NCBI RefSeq assembly: GCF_900180345.1
Contig: NZ_FXLV01000005.1
Location: forward strand, 1 to 40,584
DNA length: 40,584 nt
DNA from: Bathymodiolus heckerae thiotrophic gill symbiont
GTDB taxonomy: Bacteria > Pseudomonadota > Gammaproteobacteria > PS1 > Pseudothioglobaceae
Reading direction: 5' to 3'
In this document: positions 26,714 through 36,491 of the stretch, piece by piece
How positions within the stretch are numbered: position 1 is the first letter of the stretch
How the letters are laid out: every line of letters starts with the position of its first letter
Notes under the pieces: generated by a model
What the model saw: only the letters and a program-made list of their open reading frames with translations
Told to the model about the DNA's origin: nothing
The model's database searches: none
Made by a program: the position numbers and the translations under genes

Positions 26714-27570
26714 TGAAAAAATTAGTATTGATTATTGTTGCGTTGTTGTTTTTTGTTAGCGGTTCGGCTTTATACACAGTTAATGAGACGCAAACTGTCA
26801 TTAAACTCCGTTTGGGTAAAATCGTTTCTGTTGAACGCGAGCCAGGGCTTAAATTCAAAATGCCATTTGTGAACAATGTGGTGAAATTTGACAATCGTAT
26901 TCAAACGCTAGATACACCAGCAGAACGATTTTTAACTGGCGAGAAGAAAAATGTGATTGTAGATTCTTATGTTAAATGGCGTATTGTTGACGCTGAACGG
27001 TTCTACAAATCAACGGGTGGTAATATGGCAAGAACCAGAAATCGTCTAGCACAAATCATCAAAACTGGATTGAAAAGTGAATTTTCTAAGCGCACTATTG
27101 CCGATGTGGTTTCTGGTGAGCGTAGTGAGATTATGCAAAATATTGTACAGTTGGCGAAAAAAGACATTAGCGAATTTGGTATTGAAATTATCGATGTGCG
27201 TATTAAACGCATTGACTTGTCTCAAGAAGTGTCAAATTCTGTCTATCGTCGTATGCAGGCAGAACGCCAGCGAGTTGCTAAGGAATTCCGTTCAAAAGGT
27301 GCAGAAGAGGCGGAGGTTATCCGCGCAGCAGCAGACAAGCAGCGTACTATTATTTTGGCTAATGCTTATCGTGATAGCGAAAAAATTCGAGGTGAAGGCG
27401 ATGCAGTTTCGGCAAATAATTATGCGCAAGCTTACAATAAAAATGTAGATTTTTATTCGTTCTATCGCTCGTTGGAGTCTTATAAAAAGTCATTCTCAGG
27501 TCAAAATGATATTATGGTGTTAAATCCAAATACCGAGTTTTTCCGTCATTTTAACCCAGTGATTAAATAG
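26713..27570 (+). CDS. hflC: FtsH protease modulator HflC
   Basis: A 285-residue SPFH protein with an N-terminal membrane helix (3-22), the SPFH core (TVIKLRLGKIVSVEREPGLKFKMPFVN) and a C-terminal helix with RRMQAERQRVAKEFRSKGAEEAE. It forms hetero-oligomers with HflK around FtsH. It is translationally coupled to hflK (TAATG) and followed 11 bp later by hisZ. Confidence 0.96.
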   Translation: MKKLVLIIVALLFFVSGSALYTVNETQTVIKLRLGKIVSVEREPGLKFKMPFVNNVVKFDNRIQTLDTPAERFLTGEKKNVIVDSYVKWRIVDAERFYKSTGGNMARTRNRLAQIIKTGLKSEFSKRTIADVVSGERSEIMQNIVQLAKKDISEFGIEIIDVRIKRIDLSQEVSNSVYRRMQAERQRVAKEFRSKGAEEAEVIRAAADKQRTIILANAYRDSEKIRGEGDAVSANNYAQAYNKNVDFYSFYRSLESYKKSFSGQNDIMVLNPNTEFFRHFNPVIK

Positions 27571-27581
27571 AATAACCATTA

Positions 27582-28535
27582 ATGAATACTTGGCAATTAC
27601 CCGAAAGTATTGACGAACTAGTTGGTGACAGAGCGCTGGAATTTGAGTCTGTGCGTCGTCAATTAATTGATTTATACACCAAAAAAGGGTTTTCTTTGGT
27701 GATTCCGCCAATGGTGGAAAATATTGAATCTTTGTTATTAACCAGTGATTCAATTAATGAAAAAACTTTTAAATTCTTAGACCCTACAAGTGGCAAGATG
27801 TTAGGCGTGCATGCTGATATTACCCCCCAAATTGCACGAATTGATGCCAAACAGGGTAATAACAAGGTAGCAAAGTATTGTTATATTAATGCAATTTTGC
27901 AGACTAGGGCGGATGATTTTTATGCCTCTAGGTCGCCGATTCAGGCAGGGGCAGAATTATATGGCTCTGATGATATTAGTGCTGATGTTGAAGTGATTGA
28001 GCTAATGCTTGAGAGCTTAAAATTGTTGTCAATTAAGCCGATTACCTTAAGTTTGGGTAATGTTGCTGTGTTTAATGCTTTAATTGCAGAAGAGGCACTT
28101 GATGAGGGTAAATTATCAGAACTTAGACAAATTTTTGTTAAACGCTCTACGCCAGATTTGGTGGTATTTTTACAAGATAACACGCTAATTTATGGCGATA
28201 AATTTAGTGCATTGATGCGGCTGGAAGGCAATGCTAGTATACTAGACGAGGCGTTGGTCATATTCAAAGATATTCCTAAAGCAAAAACAGCCATTCAAGA
28301 TTTGCTTAAAATTAACGAAAAACTCAGTGCTACAGGCGTTGAAGTGGTGCTTGACCTCGGTGAATTCAAAGCCTATGAATATCACACAGGCGTTGTATTT
28401 TCAGCTTACAATGAAAATTACCCTAAAGCACTCGCACAAGGCGGTCGTTATAACGGTCTCAGTGCATCATTTGGCTGTTCAAGAGCGGCAACAGGTTTTT
28501 CATTTGATTTAAAATTTTTGTCTCAAAGGAATTAA
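27582..28535 (+). CDS. hisZ: ATP phosphoribosyltransferase regulatory subunit
   Basis: A 317-residue HisRS-like protein without tRNA synthetase function. It has the class II fold start (QLPESIDELVGDRALEFESVRRQLIDLY), a motif-2-like region around QTRADDFYASRSPIQAGAELYG, and a C-terminal YHTGVVFSAYNENYPKALAQGGRYNGL. HisZ activates the short form of HisG, so a short HisG is expected elsewhere in the genome. The hflC-hisZ-purA order is widespread in beta- and gammaproteobacteria. It is shorter than the usual 380-400 residues. Confidence 0.92.
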   Translation: MNTWQLPESIDELVGDRALEFESVRRQLIDLYTKKGFSLVIPPMVENIESLLLTSDSINEKTFKFLDPTSGKMLGVHADITPQIARIDAKQGNNKVAKYCYINAILQTRADDFYASRSPIQAGAELYGSDDISADVEVIELMLESLKLLSIKPITLSLGNVAVFNALIAEEALDEGKLSELRQIFVKRSTPDLVVFLQDNTLIYGDKFSALMRLEGNASILDEALVIFKDIPKAKTAIQDLLKINEKLSATGVEVVLDLGEFKAYEYHTGVVFSAYNENYPKALAQGGRYNGLSASFGCSRAATGFSFDLKFLSQRN

Positions 28536-29858
<1,323 letters not shown>

Positions 29859-29865
29859 ATAAACT

Positions 29866-31980
29866 ATGAACGATCCGCACCAACAAAGAGAATCAGATAA
29901 ATACGACAACCCTATCCCTTCAAGAGAATATATTCTTGAATTTGTAACCAAACAACCACAATCATTCTACGACTTGGTTGATGTTCTTGAGATTAACGGT
30001 AAACAAAAAAAACCTCTAACGCATCGCCTTAAGGCCATGGTCCGTGACCAGCAATTGAGCATGGATCGTGATGGTGTGTATGATGTTTTTAACAGTGAAA
30101 GAGACATTATGATTGGTACAGTTAGCGCTAATCCAAAGGGTTTTGGCTTTATTGCCTTAGACGAAGGCGGTAAAGATTTGCGTCTTTCTACTTATCAAAT
30201 GAAACTGGTTTTCCACGGTGATAGAGTTAAGGCGAGAATGTTGGATCAACGGGGTGATTCTGAAATTATCGAAGTAATTGAAAGTATTAAAACTGTGGTA
30301 GGGCGTTTGCATCTAGGTGCTGAGAGCGCTTATATTGTAGTGGATGACAGACGCATTCGTAATAATATTAATATTTCTGACATCAGTGCAACTAATACTG
30401 ACAAACAAATTGTGATTGTTGAGATTACCCAAGCACCAACTTTCAAGACCCTTGCCGAAGGCAGAATTATTCAAATCTTAGGTGACTATATGGATGAAGG
30501 GGTAGAGACCGAGGCAGCGCTGTATCGTAATGGCATTCCAGTGGATTTCTCAGCGGAAGCCTTGGCACAAACAGAGCAATTACCAACGCAAGTTACGGTC
30601 GAAGACAAAGTGGGGCGAGTTGATATTACCAATATGAAGTTAGTCACGATTGATGGCGAAGATTCTCGTGATTTCGATGATGCTGTATTTGCTGAACCTA
30701 CTAATAATGGCTGGAAATTGGTGGTTGCGATTGCTGATGTTTCTCATTATGTGGTAGAAGGATCGGACCTTGACATTGAAGCGATTGAGCGAGGTAATTC
30801 AGTTTATTTCCCACGCCGTGTGGTGCCAATGTTACCTGAGGCGTTATCGAATGGTTTGTGTTCCATTAATCCTGATGTAGAGCGGCTGTGTATGACTTGT
30901 GAGATGAATATTGATGCAGAAGGTAATTTATTAGATTATAAATTTTACCCAGCAGTAATGTTCTCACACGCACGCTTGACTTACACCAAAGTAAGTCAAA
31001 TTTTAGAGCACCATGACAGTAAATTAACCCAGCAATATGAAAGTGTGATAGACAATCTGAATACTTTGTATGATTTATACAAAACCTTAAAAAATGCCAG
31101 AACCAAACGCGGGGTAATGGACTTTGACCGTATTGAAACACAAATTTTATTTAATGACGAGGGTAAGATTGATAATATTGTTGCCACTTCTCGTAACGAT
31201 GCTCACAAACTGATTGAAGAATGTATGCTAATGGCAAATCAAGCCACAGCGAAGTTTTTAGCAGAAAATAACGAAGACTTCTTATACCGTATTCACCCTA
31301 AACCTACCGCAGAAAAAGTCGAAGTTACCCGCCAATTCCTAACTGCAGTTGGTCTAACTCTAGAAGGTGGCGCACAACCAGAATCTAAACACTTTGCAAA
31401 AGTATTGGAAGATGCTAAAGGCAGAGACAATGAGAATATCATCAAAACCGTTGTACTACGGACTATGAAGCAAGCCGTTTACACGCCCGCTAACGAAGGA
31501 CATTTTGGTCTAGCCTTTGATGATTACACTCACTTTACCTCGCCAATCAGGCGTTATCCTGATTTATTGGTACATCGTGCGATTAATCGTGTCATCAATA
31601 AAAATACTAGAAAGCCAAGCAAGAGAATGGTGGAATTAGGCGCTGAATTATCCGTTACCGAGCGCCGAGCAGACGAAGCCACCCGTGATGTGGAGAAATG
31701 GCTTAAATGCGAATATATGCGTGACAAAGTCGGCGAAACCTTTAATGGCGTTATCTCCGGCATTGCTGCTTTTGGTATTTTTATTGAGCTTACCGATGTT
31801 TATGTTGAAGGTATGATTTCCATTCGTGACATGAAAGACGACTACTACAACTTTGATGACATCCATCATAAACTCACAGGCTCTCGCACTGGCAAAACCT
31901 TCCAACTCGGCGATACCATTAAAATCCAAATCGCCTCTGTGAATTTAGATGACAGGCAAATGGTGTTTGTGCCCGCCTAA
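29866..31980 (+). CDS. rnr: Ribonuclease R
   Basis: A 704-residue 3'-5' exoribonuclease. It has an N-terminal winged-helix part (about 25-70), cold-shock domains with NPKGFGFIALDEGG and LGDYMDEGVETEA, the RNB catalytic domain starting VTIDGEDSRDFDDAV (metal-binding aspartates) and ending DYTHFTSPIRRYPDLLVHR, and a C-terminal S1 domain (GETFNGVISGIAAFGIFIEL). It stops right after S1 and lacks the Lys-rich tail of E. coli RNase R (813 residues). That tail aids helicase activity and tmRNA work in E. coli. Confidence 0.95.
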   Translation: MNDPHQQRESDKYDNPIPSREYILEFVTKQPQSFYDLVDVLEINGKQKKPLTHRLKAMVRDQQLSMDRDGVYDVFNSERDIMIGTVSANPKGFGFIALDEGGKDLRLSTYQMKLVFHGDRVKARMLDQRGDSEIIEVIESIKTVVGRLHLGAESAYIVVDDRRIRNNINISDISATNTDKQIVIVEITQAPTFKTLAEGRIIQILGDYMDEGVETEAALYRNGIPVDFSAEALAQTEQLPTQVTVEDKVGRVDITNMKLVTIDGEDSRDFDDAVFAEPTNNGWKLVVAIADVSHYVVEGSDLDIEAIERGNSVYFPRRVVPMLPEALSNGLCSINPDVERLCMTCEMNIDAEGNLLDYKFYPAVMFSHARLTYTKVSQILEHHDSKLTQQYESVIDNLNTLYDLYKTLKNARTKRGVMDFDRIETQILFNDEGKIDNIVATSRNDAHKLIEECMLMANQATAKFLAENNEDFLYRIHPKPTAEKVEVTRQFLTAVGLTLEGGAQPESKHFAKVLEDAKGRDNENIIKTVVLRTMKQAVYTPANEGHFGLAFDDYTHFTSPIRRYPDLLVHRAINRVINKNTRKPSKRMVELGAELSVTERRADEATRDVEKWLKCEYMRDKVGETFNGVISGIAAFGIFIELTDVYVEGMISIRDMKDDYYNFDDIHHKLTGSRTGKTFQLGDTIKIQIASVNLDDRQMVFVPA

Positions 31981-32081
31981 ATTACTTTAACTTTTTCTTT
32001 GTCGTATTGACGCACACAAAATAAAATTAATTAATTTCTAAAACTTATTGTTTGCAATGATGAGCGCATAATAAAAGGTAA

Positions 32082-33755
32082 TTAATCAGTTACTGCACCC
32101 TCAGAAGCAGATTTAGCCAGTTTTGCAAATTTGGCTAACACGCCTTTGGTGTAGTTTGGTTTAGGCTGTGTCCAGCCAGATAAGCGTTTATCAATAACAG
32201 ATTGTTCAACCAAGAGCTCTAAGACATTATTTTCAGCATCAATCAAAATTTCATCGCCATCTTCAACCACGGCTAACACCCCTCCTTTAAAGGCTTCTGG
32301 AGTAATATGACCAACCACAAAACCGTGCGTACCACCAGAGAAGCGACCATCGGTAATAAGGGCAACTTTACCACCCAAACCTTTACCCATGACGGCAGAA
32401 GTGGGGGCAAGCATTTCACGCATACCAGGACCACCAGCAGGACCTTCGTAGCGGATGACAATCACATCGCCTGCTTGAATATGGTCATTTAAAACTGCTG
32501 CTAACGCTTCTTCTTCACGACCAAAACATTTTGCCGTGCCTTTAAAGCTCAGACCTTCTTTACCAGTGATTTTTGCCACCGCACCATCAACAGCAAGATT
32601 GCCACGCAAAATCCTAAGGTGTGAATCTTTTTTAATAGGGTTGTCCAATGCTCTGATGATTTCTTGAGAATCAACATACGGCTTAACATTTTCTAAGTTT
32701 TGCGCCATAGTTTGACCTGTAACTGTCATACAATCACCGTGTAATAATCCTGCTTCTAATAACATCTTCATTAAAGGTAGCGTGCCACCAATTTCAACCA
32801 ACTCACTCATCATATATTTTCCTGATGGCTTAAGGTCGGCAACAACAGGTACATTTTTACCAATGCGAGTAAAGTCGTCAATGGTTAAATTAACACCAGC
32901 AGCATTTGCCATAGCGATTAAGTGCAGAACTGCATTGGTAGAACCACCCAGAGCAATAATCACAGTAATTGCATTCTCAAACGCTTTCATTGTCATAATA
33001 TCATTTGGCTTAATGTCTTTTTCTAGTAAATTAAGCACCGCTTCGCCTGCACGAATACAATCGTTATTTTTATCTACTGAAATAGCATCTTGGGCAGAGG
33101 AATTTGGCAAACTCATACCTAATGCTTCAATTGCACTTGCCATTGTATTTGCCGTATACATACCGCCACAAGATCCTGCACCGGGAATGGCAGTTTTTTC
33201 AATATTTTCTAATTCAATCGCATCAATCGTATTATTGGCATATTGACCTACTGCTTCAAACACACTAACCACATCGGTATGATTTTCACCCGGTTGAATC
33301 GTGCCACCGTAAACGAAAATACCTGGGCGATTAAGACGGGCTAAACCAATAATACAACCGGGCATATTCTTATCACAACCCCCAATAGCAACCACGCCAT
33401 CAAACCCTTGGCAACCGACAACAGTTTCAATTGAATCGGCAATTACCTCACGAGAAACCAAAGAGTATTTCATCCCCTCAGAGCCCATAGAAATGCCATC
33501 TGAAATGGTAATGGTATTGAAAATAACACCTTTGCCACCCGCAGTATTAACCCCTTTTTCCGCTTCATCAGCCAGTTTATTAATGTGCATATTGCACGGT
33601 GTTACCATTGACCAAGTGCTTGCTATACCCACTTGAGGTTTGTTAAAATCCTCTTTTTTAAAACCAACGGGATATAACATGGCGCGACTTGGTGCTCGCT
33701 CGTAGCCGTCAACCACTTGAGAAGAATATTTTCTTGAATTCGAAGACATAATCAT
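32082..33755 (-). CDS. ilvD: Dihydroxy-acid dehydratase
   Basis: A 557-residue iron-sulfur enzyme of isoleucine and valine synthesis that dehydrates 2,3-dihydroxy acids to 2-keto acids. Cluster cysteines are visible in [18 protein letters not shown] and [25 protein letters not shown] and [15 protein letters not shown] are further hallmarks. The start may be Met1 (33755) or Met3 (33749). It is convergent with rnr, separated by 101 bp without a clear terminator, and divergent from the acetyltransferase gene. Confidence 0.97.
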   Translation of the reverse strand: MIMSSNSRKYSSQVVDGYERAPSRAMLYPVGFKKEDFNKPQVGIASTWSMVTPCNMHINKLADEAEKGVNTAGGKGVIFNTITISDGISMGSEGMKYSLVSREVIADSIETVVGCQGFDGVVAIGGCDKNMPGCIIGLARLNRPGIFVYGGTIQPGENHTDVVSVFEAVGQYANNTIDAIELENIEKTAIPGAGSCGGMYTANTMASAIEALGMSLPNSSAQDAISVDKNNDCIRAGEAVLNLLEKDIKPNDIMTMKAFENAITVIIALGGSTNAVLHLIAMANAAGVNLTIDDFTRIGKNVPVVADLKPSGKYMMSELVEIGGTLPLMKMLLEAGLLHGDCMTVTGQTMAQNLENVKPYVDSQEIIRALDNPIKKDSHLRILRGNLAVDGAVAKITGKEGLSFKGTAKCFGREEEALAAVLNDHIQAGDVIVIRYEGPAGGPGMREMLAPTSAVMGKGLGGKVALITDGRFSGGTHGFVVGHITPEAFKGGVLAVVEDGDEILIDAENNVLELLVEQSVIDKRLSGWTQPKPNYTKGVLAKFAKLAKSASEGAVTD

Positions 33756-33823
33756 TTGTATTGATATAAAACACCGAATTTTAGACTAAAATAAAACCTT
33801 TCTCAATGCCTTTTTAAACCAAA

Positions 33824-34249
33824 TTGGATGTAGCACAGCAAATATTGAACTTAATTATGCCTTTTGTCAAGGAGGGTAAAATTTTGCCCAGAACTTATGC
33901 GCAAATTAGTAATAATATTACAGATTTTGTATGGATTGAGCAGTCTGGTAGATTGGTTGCTTGCGTAGGGTTAAAAGACTGCCAAGAAGATGGTATGGGT
34001 GAAATTTATGCTTTGGCAGTGTCAGAAAAAGTGCAAAATCAAGGAATTTCAGTTGAATTATTAAACAAAGTTATGCAAAAAGCATTTGCTGATAATTTTT
34101 CCAAAGTATTCGCATTATCCAAGCATAATGCTGAATGGTTTTTAAAACAGGGTTTTGTAAAAATGGAAATTAGTGAATTACCAAAAAAACGCCAAGATTT
34201 GTTTGACCATCAGCGTAATTCATCTGTCTTTTTTAAGGACATATTGTAA
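33824..34249 (+). CDS. GNAT acetyltransferase, N-acetylglutamate synthase-like
   Basis: A protein of about 141 residues matching the acetyltransferase domain of ArgA. It has LIMPFVKEGKILPRT at the start, GEIYALAVSEKVQNQGISVELLNKV as the acetyl-CoA loop, EWFLKQGFVKMEISELPKKRQDLFDHQRNSSVFFK at the end. The amino acid kinase domain of full ArgA is absent, so this is a stand-alone NAGS-like protein; the arginine-pathway role is inference. The start is unusual: the frame is closed by TAA at 33815, the only upstream codon is TTG 33824, and no Shine-Dalgarno is seen; Met13 (33860) is the alternative. Its stop overlaps the rnt start (TAATG). Confidence 0.78.
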   Translation: MDVAQQILNLIMPFVKEGKILPRTYAQISNNITDFVWIEQSGRLVACVGLKDCQEDGMGEIYALAVSEKVQNQGISVELLNKVMQKAFADNFSKVFALSKHNAEWFLKQGFVKMEISELPKKRQDLFDHQRNSSVFFKDIL

Positions 34250-34839
34250 TGAAAATTAAACAACGCATTCGGGGGTATTTACCCGTTGTAATTGATATAG
34301 AAACTGGTGGTTTTAATGAAAAAACCGATGCTATGCTTGAGGTTTGTGCCATTATAATTGGCATTAATAATGACGGTGTATTTTATCCAAAAGACCCACA
34401 ACATTTTCATATAGAACCCTTCAAAGGTGCCAATCTTGAACCGTCAGCACTCAAATTTAATGGCATTGATGTGTATAATCCATTGCGTATGGCGGTTACT
34501 GAAAAACAGGCGCTTAGTGAGATTTTTCAAACTGTTCATATGGAAATAAAAAATGAAGAATGCACTCGTGCCATTTTAGTTGGGCATAATGCTTTTTTTG
34601 ATTTGGGTTTTTTGCGTGCTGCCACCGAGAGGAGTAAGCTTAAAAGCCCTTTTCATCAATTTTCAACCATTGACACGGTTAGCCTTTCAGCGTTATATTA
34701 TGGCGAAACCGTTTTGGCTAAGGCGATGCGTGTGGCCAATATTGAGTGGAACGATGCCAACGCTCATTCTGCACTTTATGACACACAAAAAACTGCCGAA
34801 CTTTTTTGTCAAATTTTCAACACCCAGCAGTATAATTAA
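34249..34839 (+). CDS. rnt: Ribonuclease T
   Basis: A 196-residue DEDD exonuclease that trims the 3' ends of tRNA and other stable RNAs. ExoI (VIDIETGGFNEKTD), ExoII (VGHNAFFDLGFL) and ExoIII (NAHSALYDTQKTAELF) are present in order, and the length is about that of the family. It is coupled to the acetyltransferase gene by a one-base overlap. Its TAA overlaps the plsC stop by 4 bp at a MITE terminus scar. Confidence 0.95.
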   Translation: MKIKQRIRGYLPVVIDIETGGFNEKTDAMLEVCAIIIGINNDGVFYPKDPQHFHIEPFKGANLEPSALKFNGIDVYNPLRMAVTEKQALSEIFQTVHMEIKNEECTRAILVGHNAFFDLGFLRAATERSKLKSPFHQFSTIDTVSLSALYYGETVLAKAMRVANIEWNDANAHSALYDTQKTAELFCQIFNTQQYN

Positions 34840-35561
34840 TTATGCAAAGGTCTCTCTGAGTAAGTCTCACTTGATTTTTTTTCAGTCCATTCTTTCACTT
34901 CCTGAGTGAGTATTGTGGCTGATTTCCCTGTAATGCTAATAGGTTTGCCAATCACCACAGTAATTGTGCCGGGATATTTGATAAAACTGCCTTTAGGCCA
35001 TAATTTACCTGCATTGTGATAAATAGGGCAAATATCACAACCTGCCTTTTGAGCAATGGCAATCCCTCCTCTTTGATAGTTGCCAAGTTGCCCATAGGGT
35101 TGGCGTGTTCCTTCGGGAAATATTACCACAAAAATATTTTCTTGAATACGGGCAACGCCTTGTTTAATAACTTTTTTAAGTGCTTTAAGTTTATCACCAC
35201 GGTTGATAATAATTGGCTTGAGTAGCGCCAAACCCCAGCCAAAAACAGGTATCCACAACAATTCTCGTTTCAACACCCAAGATTGTTGTGTAAATATTGT
35301 TTGAAAAGCAAATGATTCCCAGGTTGATTGATGGTTGGAAATAATAACACAAGCCGATATCGGGATGTTTTCTTTGCCAATTACTTTGGTTGTAATGTTG
35401 CAAGTAATGCGTAACCACCAGATATTAAAAATAGCCCATTGTGATATTATTTTATAGCGAATGTTGGAAGGGAATAAAGCGGTTAGCATGGCAAATAAAA
35501 ACACAATAAAGGAAAAAATACACATTCCAAGGAAAAAGATAAGTGAACGAATTAGTAGCAT
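34836..35561 (-). CDS. plsC: 1-acyl-sn-glycerol-3-phosphate acyltransferase
   Basis: A 241-residue inner-membrane enzyme that adds the second acyl chain to make phosphatidic acid. An N-terminal hydrophobic segment (about 5-30) is followed by the acyltransferase box SNHQSTWESF (a His-x4-Glu form of HX4D), the glycerolipid-binding FPEGTRQPYG and the later GGIAIAQKAGCDICPI. Residues 236-241 (ERPLHN) and the stop codon are encoded by a MITE terminus at 34841-34854, so the natural C-terminus may have been changed. With PlsX in this window it supports phospholipid synthesis. Confidence 0.93.
   Translation of the reverse strand: MLLIRSLIFFLGMCIFSFIVFLFAMLTALFPSNIRYKIISQWAIFNIWWLRITCNITTKVIGKENIPISACVIISNHQSTWESFAFQTIFTQQSWVLKRELLWIPVFGWGLALLKPIIINRGDKLKALKKVIKQGVARIQENIFVVIFPEGTRQPYGQLGNYQRGGIAIAQKAGCDICPIYHNAGKLWPKGSFIKYPGTITVVIGKPISITGKSATILTQEVKEWTEKKSSETYSERPLHN
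34841..34854 (-). mobile_element. Solitary MITE terminal repeat at the rnt/plsC junction
   Basis: The plus-strand TATGCAAAGGTCTC is the outermost 14 bases of the MITE terminal repeat with the outer end to the right, except that no second terminus or interior follows to the left. It lies within the last codons of plsC. Loss of the rest of an element by deletion is the likely explanation; a chance match of 14 bases is possible but unlikely, given three other copies nearby. Confidence 0.6.
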
Positions 35562-35634
35562 ATTTTATTTTTTTATTAAGTATTTTTTTAATTTTCAGAT
35601 GCTGGAAAAGCAATCCAGTAATTTTATTTTATAT

Positions 35635-35735
35635 GAGACCTTTGCATAAATATGAATGATTGTAAAAATTCAATTTTTTGCCAAGTCAACGAAAAGCAGA
35701 TTTATGGTAATTATTCATATTTATGCAAAGGTTTC
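35635..35735 (-). mobile_element. MITE-like element, copy C (101 bp, internally deleted)
   Basis: It begins GAGACCTTTGCATAAATA and ends with TATTTATGCAAAGGTTTC, one base off a perfect terminal repeat. The left 50 bp resemble copy B read left to right (AATGATT, AAAATTCAATTTTTTGCCA) and the right 35 bp also follow copy B (AAAGCAGATTTATGGTAATTATTC), with about 60 bp of the middle missing. The flanks TATAT and TATAG are only 4/5 alike, so a target duplication is weak. It lies between plsC and gph. Confidence 0.82.
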
Positions 35736-35852
35736 TATAGCGTAAAAGCGACAGGTAAAATGCCTAGAATACTTGCACAACGGCATGGGTTTAAAATTCT
35801 AAATAAGGTTGCTAATGATTGCAAAACAAACAAATAAGTAAAAAATAATTAT

Positions 35853-36491
35853 ATGGATATCAACACTATTTTATTTGATTTAGATGGCACTTTGATTGAT
35901 ACAGCACCAGATTTGGCGTATGCACTGAATATACTGTTGTCAGAAAATAGCTTAGAAAAAAAGTTGTATAACGACATTAAACCCTTGGTGTCCTTTGGCG
36001 GCAAAGCCTTGGTAAGTATGGGGTTTGATTGCGATGAAGCACACCCTGAATTCAGCAAGAGACACCAAAGATTGTTAGAAATTTATACTGATAATATTGA
36101 CAAACACTCGGTAACTTTTCCTGGTATTGATGCCTTGATAATGCTGATTAAAAAGCGAGGATTGTTTTGGGGTATTGTGACTAACAAACCTGAGAATTTA
36201 ACCCAACTATTGCTAAATAAATTAGACATTAAGCCAGATGTTGTGGTGTGCGGTAACACCTTAAAACACAATAAACCACATCCTGCGCCACTGCTTTATG
36301 CTTGTGCACAATTAGCGGTTAAACCAAAGTCATGTTTATTTATTGGTGATGATAAAAACGATATGATTGCAGGCAAAAATGCAGGCATTAAAACCGTAGC
36401 AGTGGCTTATGGTTATGGTAAAGTTGAGCAGGATTGGGGTTATGATTTTTTGGTTAACACGGTTAAGGAGTTAGAAAAATGGATATTGTAA
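35853..36491 (+). CDS. gph: Phosphoglycolate phosphatase (HAD family)
   Basis: A 212-residue HAD hydrolase. Motif I is LFDLDGTLID (with the nucleophile Asp), motif II is the Thr in GIVTNKPENL, and motifs III and IV are NKPHPAPLLYA and FIGDDKNDMIAGKNAG. It fits Gph, which hydrolyses 2-phosphoglycolate made by DNA repair or, in a Calvin-cycle organism, by RuBisCO oxygenation. Length and motifs fit Gph, but the closely related pyrophosphatase PpaX or MupP cannot be excluded without comparison. rmuC starts inside its last codons (13-bp overlap). Confidence 0.85.
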   Translation: MDINTILFDLDGTLIDTAPDLAYALNILLSENSLEKKLYNDIKPLVSFGGKALVSMGFDCDEAHPEFSKRHQRLLEIYTDNIDKHSVTFPGIDALIMLIKKRGLFWGIVTNKPENLTQLLLNKLDIKPDVVVCGNTLKHNKPHPAPLLYACAQLAVKPKSCLFIGDDKNDMIAGKNAGIKTVAVAYGYGKVEQDWGYDFLVNTVKELEKWIL

